NCBI GenBank assembly: GCA_905200615.1
Contig: CAJKLB010000033.1
Span: 1 to 26,691 of the forward strand
Direction of reading: 5' to 3'
Source of the DNA: an uncultured Selenomonadales bacterium
GTDB lineage: Bacteria; Bacillota; Clostridia; Christensenellales; QALW01
DNA length: 26,691 nucleotides
The notes beneath the pieces were generated by a model. That model was not told where the DNA came from. It ran no database searches and worked only from the letters and a program-made list of their open reading frames with translations. Positions 1 to 8,030 of this stretch are shown piece after piece. Numbering within the stretch: position 1 is the stretch's first letter; each line of letters starts with the position of its first letter. The translations under genes and the position numbers were made by a program.

Positions 1-2
1 AA

Positions 3-1442
3 ATATTTTCAAAACATTTATATAAAGAAGCTTTACGCCAAGGCCTTGCGATCGGTATCATCTTTACCGCGCTGTTTTTGCTGGTTTCTGTTATTAAGTT
101 TGTAGATGTTTTTAATCGGATTGAACTTTTTAATTTTTACAACAGCACATCATCTTCTATTACCGTAAAAGAAGATAATTTTAATCAAAGTTATTTCCTT
201 TCTTTTTATGTCTTGGCGCCTCTGTTGGTTTTTCAATTATTCGGCTTTTTAACCAAACGCAGCCACAGTGATTTTTATCATTCTGTTCCTTATACGCGCG
301 TTTGTTTATATTTATCTAATTTTGCGGGAATTTTAACGTGGATACTGATTGCTGTTGTAATTCCTGCAATTGTTTGTCTGCCGGCATATTATACTCTGGC
401 TTCTACAACTCATTTTTTATATATTGATTTACCCGGTGTTTTATTGCTGCTGTTTAATACTTTTGCGGCAAGTATGATCACTTCAGGCATAGCGGCAATC
501 GCCCTGAGTATCACGGGTATGTATTTCCCTGCGCTTATGATAGCCGCGTTGATTCTCTTTTTGCCCAAAATCTTAATTTATTTTATGATCGACCAAATAC
601 GCGTGCTTCTCCCGTTTATGACGCAATATTCCTTTAAGGCGCTTGATTTTCTCCAATATAGCATTCCTTCCAGTATATTAAATTGGTTTTTTCCTTTTGC
701 AAAAAATATTTCATGGTATACTTCTATAGAATCGGGAATTTATTCTTTTTGCGCGGGAATTTTTTACATAGGCTTAGGTTGCTTGCTGTTTAAACGGCGC
801 AGAAGTGAAATTGCGGGGCAAAGCGCGCCGAACAAAGTGCTTCAATATCTATACTGTACGGCCGTAGGATTGGCCGTCTCCACCATTCCTTTGGGATTAT
901 TATTTTCCGACGGAATTTCTTTGCTGGTTGTATTCCTTTACGGAATCACCGTTCTGATTTGCTTGGCTTATGAATTCATTACCACGCATAAACTGCAAAG
1001 TTTTAAAAAGGCACTCGTTTCCGTAGCGGTGTTAGCCATTCTGAATGTTATGATCAGCGTTATCATCTTTGGATCCTGTCGGATTCTTCAAAGCCAAGAA
1101 ATAGAAGTTGCGGGGTTCCGCACCAACGAACAGCTGATTGAGCTTCGTGACAAAAATCCCACGGAGGAAGAACTGTTAATAAAAGACATTGTTATTGACG
1201 ATCCGGCGCTCTGCCAAATGGTAGAAGACGCGTTAAATCGCACAAGGACAAACGGAAAAAACATAGATATCAAAAGCGTTGATAGAAACTCTTCTATAAT
1301 TCAGATTGTTGCTCCAAACGAAAAAAGATATTATCGTAATATTATTTTTACACAAAAAGAATTTTATCTGATTGATAAGTATTGGGAAAATAACGGAACT
1401 TATAATCAAAAAATATATGAAGAAATAATCGGAAACAGATAA
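3..1442 (+). CDS. ABC-2-type transporter permease, 5' end cut by the window edge
   Basis: This reading frame is open to the left edge, so the true start lies outside the window; the TTG at 78 is only the first alternative start codon inside it. The visible protein is about 479 residues. It begins with a short cytoplasmic stretch and a hydrophobic segment, then shows the cytoplasmic motif SDFYHSVPYTR, which I recognise from Clostridia ABC-2 permeases (YtrC/YtrD-like and relatives). Several further membrane segments follow. The last roughly 130 residues are soluble, after a final hydrophobic segment near SVAVLAILNVMISVIIF, and are rich in Asn, Glu and Lys; this part is probably extracytoplasmic. 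The usual partner is an ATPase encoded upstream, which cannot be seen here. The broad class (polytopic exporter permease) is fairly sure; the substrate is unknown. Confidence 0.75.
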   Translation: MFSKHLYKEALRQGLAIGIIFTALFLLVSVIKFVDVFNRIELFNFYNSTSSSITVKEDNFNQSYFLSFYVLAPLLVFQLFGFLTKRSHSDFYHSVPYTRVCLYLSNFAGILTWILIAVVIPAIVCLPAYYTLASTTHFLYIDLPGVLLLLFNTFAASMITSGIAAIALSITGMYFPALMIAALILFLPKILIYFMIDQIRVLLPFMTQYSFKALDFLQYSIPSSILNWFFPFAKNISWYTSIESGIYSFCAGIFYIGLGCLLFKRRRSEIAGQSAPNKVLQYLYCTAVGLAVSTIPLGLLFSDGISLLVVFLYGITVLICLAYEFITTHKLQSFKKALVSVAVLAILNVMISVIIFGSCRILQSQEIEVAGFRTNEQLIELRDKNPTEEELLIKDIVIDDPALCQMVEDALNRTRTNGKNIDIKSVDRNSSIIQIVAPNEKRYYRNIIFTQKEFYLIDKYWENNGTYNQKIYEEIIGNR

Positions 1443-1515
1443 GATAACGTTTGCTGTTTTCTTGAGTTTGTTTCATGGCTTAACTGATTACTTGCTTAAT
1501 AAATATCTTTTTTAT

Positions 1516-1588
1516 AGCAAATAGGCTTCTGTATGAAAGTGCTTCTTTTCCATGAACCCTTGACAGCTTTGCCTATTTGCTTTCTTTT
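1516..1588 (+). terminator. Long-loop inverted repeat, possible terminator of the permease gene
   Basis: AGCAAATAGGC at 1516-1526 pairs perfectly with GCCTATTTGCT at 1571-1581, and the right arm runs into TTCTTTT. The 44-base loop is unusually long for an intrinsic terminator. It contains a smaller possible pair (CTGT near 1529 with ACAG near 1563). It could be a terminator for the upstream permease or a remnant of a small repeat element. Confidence 0.4.
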
Positions 1589-1691
1589 GTATCACGTATT
1601 CCTGTAATACCTACAGAAAAAATTTTTTAATATTATTTTTTCCGTATATATGAGTATAATCCAAAACATTCGTTTTTGAATTTTTACAGCA

Positions 1692-1720
1692 TTGACAAAA
1701 CATATGTTTTATGCTATTGT
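1692..1720 (+). promoter_or_regulatory. Sigma-A-type promoter of the glycosyltransferase gene
   Basis: TTGACA (1692-1697), a 17-base spacer, then TATTGT (1715-1720) with a TG one base upstream of it (extended -10). The gene's ATG at 1794 gives a 5' leader of roughly 65 nt. Confidence 0.7.
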
Positions 1721-1793
1721 CATGAATATTGACTAAGGAAAACCCTTGCCCACATTCTTTTGCAGAAACAGAGATCATTTTGTGAGGTCTTTT

Positions 1794-2720
1794 ATGAAGG
1801 AACCATGTATCGCTGTGCTTTTAGCCGCTTATAACGGAGAACAATACATCGGGGAACAAATTGAATCCGTGTTGGCGCAAAGCTATCAAAACATTCGTCT
1901 GATTATCAGTGATGATTTTTCCACTGATAATACCCTCGCGCTTATCAAGCAGTATTCCCTGAAAGATGATCGTATATCCGTTATTCAAAGTAAAAAACGC
2001 TTAGGCAGCGCACAGGCTAATTTTATGTTTTTGCTTAAAAATTGCACAGCCGATTATTATATGTTTTGTGATCAGGACGATTTTTGGTTTCCCGATAAAG
2101 CAGCAATGGAACTGAAAGAAATGCAGGCGCTTGAAAAACCGGGAATGCCTGTACTTGTGCACACGGATCTTTCGGTTGCGGACAAAGAGCTGAACAGGAT
2201 TGCCGAATCTTTTTTTCAATATCAGAAACTTTCAAAAAAACAGCCTCTTTCCGTGACACTGATACAAAATAACGTAACCGGCTGCACCGTAATGATCAAT
2301 TCTGCTCTGCGTGAACTGGCATTACAAAAAGAAGATACGCGTGGTATACTGATGCACGATTGGTTTTTAGCGATTCTGGCTTCTTGTGTAGGGATCATCG
2401 GATTTGTAGATCGACCGACAATGCTTTATCGCCAGCACGATAAAAATCAAATCGGAGCGCAAAATGCCGGCAGTATTTCATATCTTATGCAAAAAATTCA
2501 AAATAAAAAAGGCAACCGAAAAAGTTTGTACGATACGTTTGAGCAAAGCGCGCAAATTGCCGCGCTGTACGGATCCCAATTAGGCGCTTCTTATGAAATT
2601 CTGAACGAATACGGAAAAAATACCGCACGAAAAAAATGCGAAAGAATTAAAATCTGCAGACGTTACGGAATATGGAAGAATACTTTACCGCGAAAAATCG
2701 GTCAGATTTTATTTTTATAA
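1794..2720 (+). CDS. Family 2 glycosyltransferase (rhamnosyltransferase-like)
   Basis: A 308-residue GT-A fold enzyme that would transfer a sugar from a nucleotide-sugar donor to a cell-surface glycan. It opens with the typical strand and turn VLLAAYNGEQYI, followed by the nucleotide-binding SDDFSTDN (Asp40/41). The DxD-like metal site is DQDDFW (Asp93 onward), and MHDWF further on matches the conserved region near the catalytic base in rhamnosyl/galactosyl transferases of this group. No membrane segment is visible. The frame is open from a TTG at 1746, but ATG 1794 is preferred because GAGG lies about 8 bases before it and the GT2 fold begins right after it. The gene stands alone, with its own promoter and a downstream terminator, so donor and acceptor cannot be deduced from neighbours. 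Confidence 0.85.
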   Translation: MKEPCIAVLLAAYNGEQYIGEQIESVLAQSYQNIRLIISDDFSTDNTLALIKQYSLKDDRISVIQSKKRLGSAQANFMFLLKNCTADYYMFCDQDDFWFPDKAAMELKEMQALEKPGMPVLVHTDLSVADKELNRIAESFFQYQKLSKKQPLSVTLIQNNVTGCTVMINSALRELALQKEDTRGILMHDWFLAILASCVGIIGFVDRPTMLYRQHDKNQIGAQNAGSISYLMQKIQNKKGNRKSLYDTFEQSAQIAALYGSQLGASYEILNEYGKNTARKKCERIKICRRYGIWKNTLPRKIGQILFL

Positions 2721-2736
2721 AATTTCTATACAAAAA

Positions 2737-2784
2737 AACAGTCTGCCATCCGCAAAGCACGCGAAGTGCAGACTGTTCTTTTTA
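2737..2784. terminator. Bidirectional terminator between converging genes
   Basis: AACAGTCTGC (2737-2746) pairs perfectly with GCAGACTGTT (2768-2777). A T-rich run follows on the plus strand, and A7 precedes the left arm, which becomes a U-tract on the minus strand. It sits between the stops of the glycosyltransferase (+) and the surface protein (-), so it can serve both. Confidence 0.85.
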
Positions 2785-2800
2785 TTTAATTTTTTTCTGT

Positions 2801-3769
2801 TTAATCGTTTTTATCCGAAGCCGATTTTTTCTTTTTCATTACAGCAAAAACAATAATACCCGCCGCTATTACAATTGCGGCAATAATAATTCCTACGATA
2901 ACACCGGTATTGTTTCCGTTTTCCGCTCCCTCGGCAGTTCCGGGAAATTCCGTCGGTACAGCGGTAGGTGACGCGGTCGGAGCCTGCGTAGCTTCAGGGA
3001 CTTCTGTTGGCTCTGTTTTCGGAGCTTCTTCATTGGGATCCTCTTCTGTTGGTTCTGTTTCAGCAGGATCATCGTTTTGCTCTAAGCTTTCCACAATATG
3101 CTCGTCATAATAATCCGCGTCATATATTGCAACATCATCTATATCAATCGTGAAATTGCTCTCATACGCTCCTGCTTCCTGCATAGCCTGTTCATCGCCG
3201 TCCGGTCCAAGACGGTCAAAAGTCAGCTGCCATTTGGCTTCTGTTGCAAGATCTTCTGCCGATATTTCCACATATTCAACGATCACGGTAATCCATTCTC
3301 CGCAATCGGCATCAATACTGTCTATCGGATCTAACCGTGCATAGTAAACACCGTTAGAATTCTTGGTAAATTCACTTTCCACATTGCTTCTTACCACCAT
3401 ACCGGCCGTGGCAAATTCAAAAGACGAATCCGTACTGTTAAAGCGCAGTTTCAGCACAATACATACGCAAGCATCGTCTTCACCGGAAATTTTTTTAATT
3501 GCCGGAAAAATATTGAGGGCCGGAGCGCTGTATTGATTTTTCGGCCCGGAAAAATGTACATAAGAATTTCCTTCTTCCGTAGCAACCTCGATGGCACCGG
3601 AACTAAAGGCCTCCCATCCCAACCCGGCTAAATCCGCTGTTGTAGTTCCCTCTAAGGTAGACGCTTTTTCATCAATTGCATTTCCCGTATCATACGCAGC
3701 ATTTACAGAAAATGAAAGCATGGTAAATGTAAGGATTGCCGCTAAAAAAATAGGCATAAATTTTTTCAT
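2801..3769 (-). CDS. Secreted, membrane-anchored surface protein with a carbohydrate-binding-like ectodomain
   Basis: 322 residues with a clear surface architecture. A signal peptide covers residues 1 to about 24 (KKF, hydrophobic core, VNA-A cleavage site). An acidic beta-rich ectodomain spans about 25-225. A low-complexity Pro/Thr/Glu/Ala linker (repeated TEPTE, PTA) spans about 230-285. A single membrane span covers about 288-310, followed by a KKKK-rich cytoplasmic tail. The ectodomain ends with FTIDIDDVAIYD, a pattern like the closing strand of CenC-like (CBM4/9) carbohydrate-binding modules; this is resemblance, not proof. There is no LPXTG sorting signal, so anchoring is by the transmembrane segment. 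The ribosome site GGAAG lies just upstream of the ATG. No catalytic domain is visible, so binding or adhesion is more likely than hydrolysis. Confidence 0.75.
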   Translation of the reverse strand: MKKFMPIFLAAILTFTMLSFSVNAAYDTGNAIDEKASTLEGTTTADLAGLGWEAFSSGAIEVATEEGNSYVHFSGPKNQYSAPALNIFPAIKKISGEDDACVCIVLKLRFNSTDSSFEFATAGMVVRSNVESEFTKNSNGVYYARLDPIDSIDADCGEWITVIVEYVEISAEDLATEAKWQLTFDRLGPDGDEQAMQEAGAYESNFTIDIDDVAIYDADYYDEHIVESLEQNDDPAETEPTEEDPNEEAPKTEPTEVPEATQAPTASPTAVPTEFPGTAEGAENGNNTGVIVGIIIAAIVIAAGIIVFAVMKKKKSASDKND

Positions 3770-4096
3770 TTTTCATCTTCCTTTCATTTTTATATGTTTT
3801 ATTATAGCAAATGGAAATATGAAAATCTATTGTAAATCTTGCTTTTTTAGATAAACTGTTAAAATTATTTGCATACTGAGTGAACAAAAAAATAAAGGCA
3901 CGGGGAACTCGTTTAACCGCGGGCTTTGAATAAGCGGTAGGATGAATTTTATTTTTTACAACTGTTCTTAAATTTTTCTGAATAAAAGATTCTTTTTTCA
4001 ATTTTATTGGTATAAAACTGTATTCTCCCCTGCTTTACAAAGAAAAATAAGCAACAAATTTTATATTTTTTTTGTTGAAAAATTATACGTGGGGTA
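3770..4096. other. AT-rich divergent intergenic region
   Basis: About 330 bases between the minus-strand surface protein and the exporter cassette. A minus-strand -10 like TATAAT lies at 3801-3806 without a convincing -35. A low-complexity hairpin (CAACAAA 4052-4058 with TTTGTTG 4071-4077) is the only other structure. A minus-strand frame crossing 3690-4001 has no support and is not called. Confidence 0.45.
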
Positions 4097-4125
4097 TTGA
4101 CTTTTCAAAAAGCAAAGTTTATCAT
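4097..4125 (+). promoter_or_regulatory. Promoter of the ABC exporter cassette
   Basis: TTGACT (4097-4102), a 17-base spacer and TATCAT (4120-4125). A second -10 match, TATAAT (4127-4132), overlaps but lacks a -35. The first ATG is at 4164, giving a leader of about 30 nt. Confidence 0.65.
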
Positions 4126-4163
4126 ATATAATGTAGTACGAATTGCGCAAGAGGAGGAAAAAC

Positions 4164-4970
4164 ATGCTCAGGCACGATTTTAAAAGAATCATTTATTCCT
4201 ATGGTTTTTACATAGCGGTTGCTCTGTTTGTGGTTATGGGCATTCTTCAGCAGCTGAGTTATACTGACGGAAAAGCCCGGATGTTACAAACATTCGGCGT
4301 TACGAATTTCGGCTTTTTAAACCGATATATATCTTCGACCTGCGGCGATATTTCAGCGACACAAATGTCGTTCATGCTACCGGTAATCTGCGCGATTCCC
4401 TGCGCGAACTTTTATTTGCAGGAATATAAAAGCAGATATCTGCGCAACGTGCTGATTCGAACCGGCAGGGGAAAATACTTTTTTTCAAAAGCCTTTACCT
4501 CCTTTATTACGGGCATGGCCGTTGTGCTGTGCGGCGAAATGATATTATTCATCCTTTGCTTTCTCATCGATCCCACTTCTTCCGTTCCGCTGTTTCAGTT
4601 GGATATGCTGTCGGATGATAATTTTTTAAAAACGCTTTATCAGGAAAACATACCGCTTTTCAGCCTTTTTGAATCCGCGAATTTAATTTTATTCGGCGGG
4701 GTATATTCTCTTTTGACCGTCAGTTTTTCGGCGCTGTGGAACAATAAGTATCTTGCCTATTCCACGGGTTTCTTATTTGCCAATATCGTCATTGATGAAA
4801 TCCACCGGTACATAATGACGCCCTGGGTTACCTCCTGTGTTTGCGTATGGGCTTTGGAAACCTATCAAGATACGTATTCTGATGTTCTGATTCAATACGC
4901 GGCGCTTATTTTAATCAGTTTGGGGGTGTACGCTCTGTTCTTTTTCAGAAGGAGCAAAACAGATGTTTAA
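4164..4970 (+). CDS. ABC transporter permease, first subunit
   Basis: 268 residues with about six membrane spans (near 9-30, 70-88, 112-133, 174-192, 198-215 and 245-262) and no large soluble domain. This matches the size and topology of ABC-2 permeases that pair with BcrA/NatA-like ATPases. The start is ATG 4164, directly after GAGGAGG at 4151-4157; a TTG at 4143 is in frame but would place the Shine-Dalgarno inside the coding region. It overlaps the next gene by 8 bases. It is the first gene of a four-gene unit, so it probably forms a heterodimeric channel with the following permease. The exported substrate is not evident; antibiotic or peptide export is typical of the class. Confidence 0.8.
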   Translation: MLRHDFKRIIYSYGFYIAVALFVVMGILQQLSYTDGKARMLQTFGVTNFGFLNRYISSTCGDISATQMSFMLPVICAIPCANFYLQEYKSRYLRNVLIRTGRGKYFFSKAFTSFITGMAVVLCGEMILFILCFLIDPTSSVPLFQLDMLSDDNFLKTLYQENIPLFSLFESANLILFGGVYSLLTVSFSALWNNKYLAYSTGFLFANIVIDEIHRYIMTPWVTSCVCVWALETYQDTYSDVLIQYAALILISLGVYALFFFRRSKTDV

Positions 4971-5778
4971 ACGAAATATCACCATGATCGCAAACACGCT
5001 TTTGCGGATTCCGGGCTGGATCATCCTTGTATCCCTTTTAATTCCCGTTTATTTTATGTACGGCAGAGGAATCGCGTTTTCTATATCGAACAACTTTTGG
5101 GAAAATATTTTTTGTGATTCTTTTTTATTAAAATTATGGGTGCCGATGTCTCTTTTGGTGCTGCTGTCGGGCATAGGCATCGCCAAGGAAGACGACGCCA
5201 TAAGATATTTACGAATGGGCAAACGGCAGACGGTAGCCCGCGTGAATTTGATTTCCGCTTTCGCGGCGGTTGTTCTTTTCGCCTTCGCTATTTTACTGAT
5301 ATACGCCCTGTTTTTTCGCCTGCGGAATCATATGTCGTTGGCCAATCAGTGGTCTCCGAACGTCCTCGCGACAGCAAATCTTGAAGAAGTCCGGGGAAAT
5401 CTGTATCCCGCGCCGATTGTTATCAGAAACTTTTCTCCGATAGGGGCGGTGCTGATGGAAATGCTGCTTTTAATTATCTACTGTTTTTTTCTTGCCGTTG
5501 TCAGCATGACGGTCAACGCGCTGTTTAAACAAGCCATAGGCAGCATCATCTGTATTTTTTCGGTGATGGTCGTATCATTGTTTGGGGCAAGAAATTATCA
5601 GGAGTATTCTTTTTACCCGTTATACAACGGCAGTTTTAAAGCGTTAACGGAAACCAATCATTTTAGTTTTATTAGTTACGCTGTTGTATATTGGGTTATT
5701 CTATTGGTGTTGGCCATCACTGTTTATTATTTTGTGATGCGGAAGGTAGATCTGATCAGTCTTTCAAGAGAAAAATAA
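4963..5778 (+). CDS. ABC transporter permease, second subunit
   Basis: 271 residues with about six predicted membrane spans (near 9-30, 48-70, 89-113, 161-184, 190-209 and 234-257). A longer extracytoplasmic stretch lies between spans three and four, where RNHMSLANQWSPN falls. It starts inside the end of the previous permease (ATG 4963, preceded by AGGAG), consistent with coupled translation and a heterodimer. An 18-base gap with AGGAGAG leads to the ATPase gene. Size and pairing resemble the two-permease lantibiotic-immunity type exporters (EpiE/EpiG, MutE/MutG), but I see no diagnostic residue that assigns it to that family. Confidence 0.8.
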   Translation: MFKRNITMIANTLLRIPGWIILVSLLIPVYFMYGRGIAFSISNNFWENIFCDSFLLKLWVPMSLLVLLSGIGIAKEDDAIRYLRMGKRQTVARVNLISAFAAVVLFAFAILLIYALFFRLRNHMSLANQWSPNVLATANLEEVRGNLYPAPIVIRNFSPIGAVLMEMLLLIIYCFFLAVVSMTVNALFKQAIGSIICIFSVMVVSLFGARNYQEYSFYPLYNGSFKALTETNHFSFISYAVVYWVILLVLAITVYYFVMRKVDLISLSREK

Positions 5779-5796
5779 GCATAGGAGAGAGAAAAA

Positions 5797-6438
5797 ATGA
5801 AAGAAGCGCTGCGAATTATTAATTTGTGTAAAACCATCAGCAAAAGAGAAATTTTAAAGAATATCAATTTAACGGTGAATATAGGGGATTCCGTAGGAAT
5901 TGTAGGCGCGAACGGAAGCGGAAAAAGTATGCTGTTTAAAGCCATCTGTAATTTGATTACGCCAACCGCGGGCGAGGTATATGTATTCGGGGAACGTGTA
6001 GGAACCAAGGGAAAATTCCCCGGCGATGTGGGGATATTGATTGAATCACCGGGGTTTTTGCCGAATTTAAGCGGGTTGAACAATCTTTCCCTGCTGGCAA
6101 GTATCCGGAACAATATCCAAAAAGAAGACGTGGAAAACGCTATTGCTTTAGTGGGGCTTGACCCTAAGGATAAGCGCCCCACTAAAAAATATTCCATGGG
6201 AATGCGCCAAAGGCTGAATATTGCGCAGGCGCTTATGGAAAAACCGAAATTTTTGATATTGGATGAGCCTATGAACGGCCTTGACAGGCAAGGCGTTGCC
6301 GATATCCACGCGCTTTTAAAAAAGCTGCGGGAAGAAGAAAAGCTCACGCTGCTTTTAACAAGCCATCATCCGGAAGATATTGAGGCGCTTTGCGATAAAG
6401 TGTATATCATGGATAACGGAATGTTAAGCGAGGAGTAG
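5797..6438 (+). CDS. ABC transporter ATP-binding protein (BcrA/NatA-like)
   Basis: 213-residue cytoplasmic ATPase that powers the two permeases encoded just upstream. All motifs are intact: Walker A GANGSGKS (37-44), signature region YSMGMRQRL (from 132, the form common in ABC-2 exporters instead of LSGGQ), Walker B FLILDEP (Asp156, Glu157) and the switch histidine in TSHH (His190). At 213 residues it has the nucleotide-binding core but lacks the C-terminal extension found in many ~300-residue BcrA homologues. The ribosome site AGGAGAG precedes ATG 5797. Substrate unknown. Confidence 0.9.
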   Translation: MKEALRIINLCKTISKREILKNINLTVNIGDSVGIVGANGSGKSMLFKAICNLITPTAGEVYVFGERVGTKGKFPGDVGILIESPGFLPNLSGLNNLSLLASIRNNIQKEDVENAIALVGLDPKDKRPTKKYSMGMRQRLNIAQALMEKPKFLILDEPMNGLDRQGVADIHALLKKLREEEKLTLLLTSHHPEDIEALCDKVYIMDNGMLSEE

Positions 6439-6444
6439 AGGGAT

Positions 6445-7833
6445 ATGAAAAAAATAGGGGTTATATTGATAAGTGTTGTGCTTTTGTCGGCCTCGGCAGG
6501 GTGCAGGCAGTCGATTTCCTCCGGAAACAGTCCTACGGCAACGCCCAGCGTCAGTATCAATGACGGAATCGTGACGTTTGAGAATACAGCAAAAGATGCG
6601 TATTCCGATGAATATCATAATTATGTGCATCAATTATATGAGGGGAACCGCCTATGGGCGGAAGATGATTCTGTATGTGTGGATTTTTTGACACAGAAGC
6701 TGGAATTTGAAAAAGCCGAATATCTTTATACCGATTCCATAAATCAGGAAACCATCAACGCGTGTATGGACTGGATTTCGTGCCTGTATGACACAAAGTA
6801 TTACAAAGACAGGGAAATGTTCCAAAAAAATGTTGAATACAGGCTCCCTTATTTACAGGAAGGACTTGATTTCAGCAGTATGCTGGAAGAACATATCGAA
6901 ACGCTTTCCGGCATTCAGCAAACTATATTATCTACTAACAATAATAAATACAACTTACAATGCATGGAATATTACAGGGATCCCCAGCAAAAGGATATCC
7001 GCGGATTAGTGCTTTCTTCATATTTTGTCGTTACCGGCGGCAGCTTTTATGAAGTGATCCCGCAGTATTATCAAAATCAAAAAAGATCCTACTCTAATTT
7101 TACCAGCGATGAAGAAGGCGTTTTTCAAGCAAGTCTGCCTGTTTATTTTACGGTATTTTTAAACGAACAAAACAAGATCATCGGCTGGCGGGAAGCGTAT
7201 CAAACGGAAGAAAACGCCGCTGCTAAAAGATGCTTTTTAGCAACGGAGAATACGGTAAGCGTTCAAGAGGAAGTTCGGTATCTTCCGGTGATGGTGGATG
7301 AATCCTTTACCAAATACGTTTCTTTCTTCGAAACAGACCAAATGAAAGCAGCCCAGGCAAAGGCAATTGAAGCTTATAAATACCTGATTCAATTAAACGG
7401 AAATTGTTCCAACGATTATTTTCAGGGATTTTACGCGCTGTGCTCTCCCGGCTTAAAAGCGCAGCTGCAATCCGCCGGTATTTTGGAGCAAATGCTCCAG
7501 GATGCCCAAAAGTATAACGTAACCATTGCGCTGGACCCTGTAAGCGCCTCAAAGGCGGAAACTCTATCAACAGGGTTTATAAAGGGCTATAAGGATACCA
7601 TCTACGGGGATGTTTATATAATAGAAAAATATGTTTATATGCAAAGCGGCAGCGAGGCGTTCAATCAAAAATATGCCCTGCCTCCGGATAAAGGAAATGC
7701 AACCTTTCGTTTTTACATAAGCTATAACGAGGGAACGCCTCAACTTGTGGCTTTTAGAATTAACGCCTCCTCCCAGCTATCATCGTTTGAAAACTATGAT
7801 CAAATATGGACGGGAAATTGGGATAACGGGTAA
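6445..7833 (+). CDS. Large lipoprotein of the ABC cassette, function unknown
   Basis: 462 residues. A lipoprotein signal peptide ends in the lipobox SAGC (Cys20), so the mature protein should be tethered to the outer face of the membrane. A short Ser/Thr/Pro linker leads into a mostly soluble mixed-character domain rich in Tyr, Gln and Glu. I do not recognise a family. It follows the ATPase by 6 bases and has its own GAGGGATATG start context, so it is co-transcribed with the exporter. Plausible roles are a substrate-capture or immunity lipoprotein, or a sensor for the transporter; all are inference from position. It is much larger than the known LanI immunity lipoproteins. No precursor peptide gene was recognised next to it. 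Confidence 0.75.
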   Translation: MKKIGVILISVVLLSASAGCRQSISSGNSPTATPSVSINDGIVTFENTAKDAYSDEYHNYVHQLYEGNRLWAEDDSVCVDFLTQKLEFEKAEYLYTDSINQETINACMDWISCLYDTKYYKDREMFQKNVEYRLPYLQEGLDFSSMLEEHIETLSGIQQTILSTNNNKYNLQCMEYYRDPQQKDIRGLVLSSYFVVTGGSFYEVIPQYYQNQKRSYSNFTSDEEGVFQASLPVYFTVFLNEQNKIIGWREAYQTEENAAAKRCFLATENTVSVQEEVRYLPVMVDESFTKYVSFFETDQMKAAQAKAIEAYKYLIQLNGNCSNDYFQGFYALCSPGLKAQLQSAGILEQMLQDAQKYNVTIALDPVSASKAETLSTGFIKGYKDTIYGDVYIIEKYVYMQSGSEAFNQKYALPPDKGNATFRFYISYNEGTPQLVAFRINASSQLSSFENYDQIWTGNWDNG

Positions 7834-7837
7834 TGTT

Positions 7838-7862
7838 CTTTTTAAGTGCTGAAAAAGTTTTT
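7838..7862 (+). terminator. Weak AT-rich terminator after the exporter cassette
   Basis: CTTTTT (7838-7843) and AAAAAG (7852-7857) enclose an 8-base loop and are followed by TTTTT. The stem is short and AT-rich, and a second overlapping hairpin (GTTTTT/AAAAAC) follows. Termination may be partial. Confidence 0.35.
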
Positions 7863-7934
7863 GATAAAAACACATAAAAAACATTTGTTTGTATAAACAC
7901 GGCAGAAAAATGCAAAATATATTTAAAATAATGT

Positions 7935-7963
7935 TTGCAATTTTTAAGGGTATATGATATTAT
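7935..7963 (+). promoter_or_regulatory. Promoter of the rimP-nusA-infB operon
   Basis: TTGCAA (7935-7940), a 17-base spacer and TATTAT (7958-7963). The expected start near 7970 puts the hairpin at 7985-8009 in the transcribed leader, about 15 nt from the 5' end. Confidence 0.65.
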
Positions 7964-7984
7964 AGTACACACAATACTTCTTGC

Positions 7985-8016
7985 GAGAGTGGGCGAATAT
8001 CCCACTCTTCATTTTT
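7985..8016 (+). promoter_or_regulatory. Leader hairpin of the nusA operon, terminator-like attenuator candidate
   Basis: GAGAGTGGG (7985-7993) pairs with CCCACTCTT (8001-8009), eight Watson-Crick pairs plus one G-U, around a 7-base loop. CATTTTTG follows. The rimP ribosome site GGAGGGG lies about 5 bases after the T run. Shape and position fit a weak, factor-sensitive intrinsic terminator. NusA-dependent attenuation of the nusA operon is known in Bacillus subtilis; that this hairpin works the same way is inference. Confidence 0.6.
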
Positions 8017-8030
8017 GAAGGAGGGGCTTT

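Larger units (their letters stand above)
1443..1793. other. Intergenic region with a long inverted repeat and a promoter
   Basis: About 350 bases without a gene. It holds an 11-base perfect inverted repeat (1516-1526 and 1571-1581) followed by a T-rich run, and the promoter of the downstream glycosyltransferase (1692-1720). Both are listed separately. I see no other signal in it. Confidence 0.6.

Noticed and set aside
3690..4001. 103-codon minus-strand frame overlapping the start of the surface protein gene
   Set aside because: It crosses the promoter and ribosome site of a well-supported gene and is not protein-like.
5727..6347. 206-codon minus-strand frame
   Set aside because: Antisense to the ABC ATPase with all its motifs; Ser/Phe-rich shadow composition.
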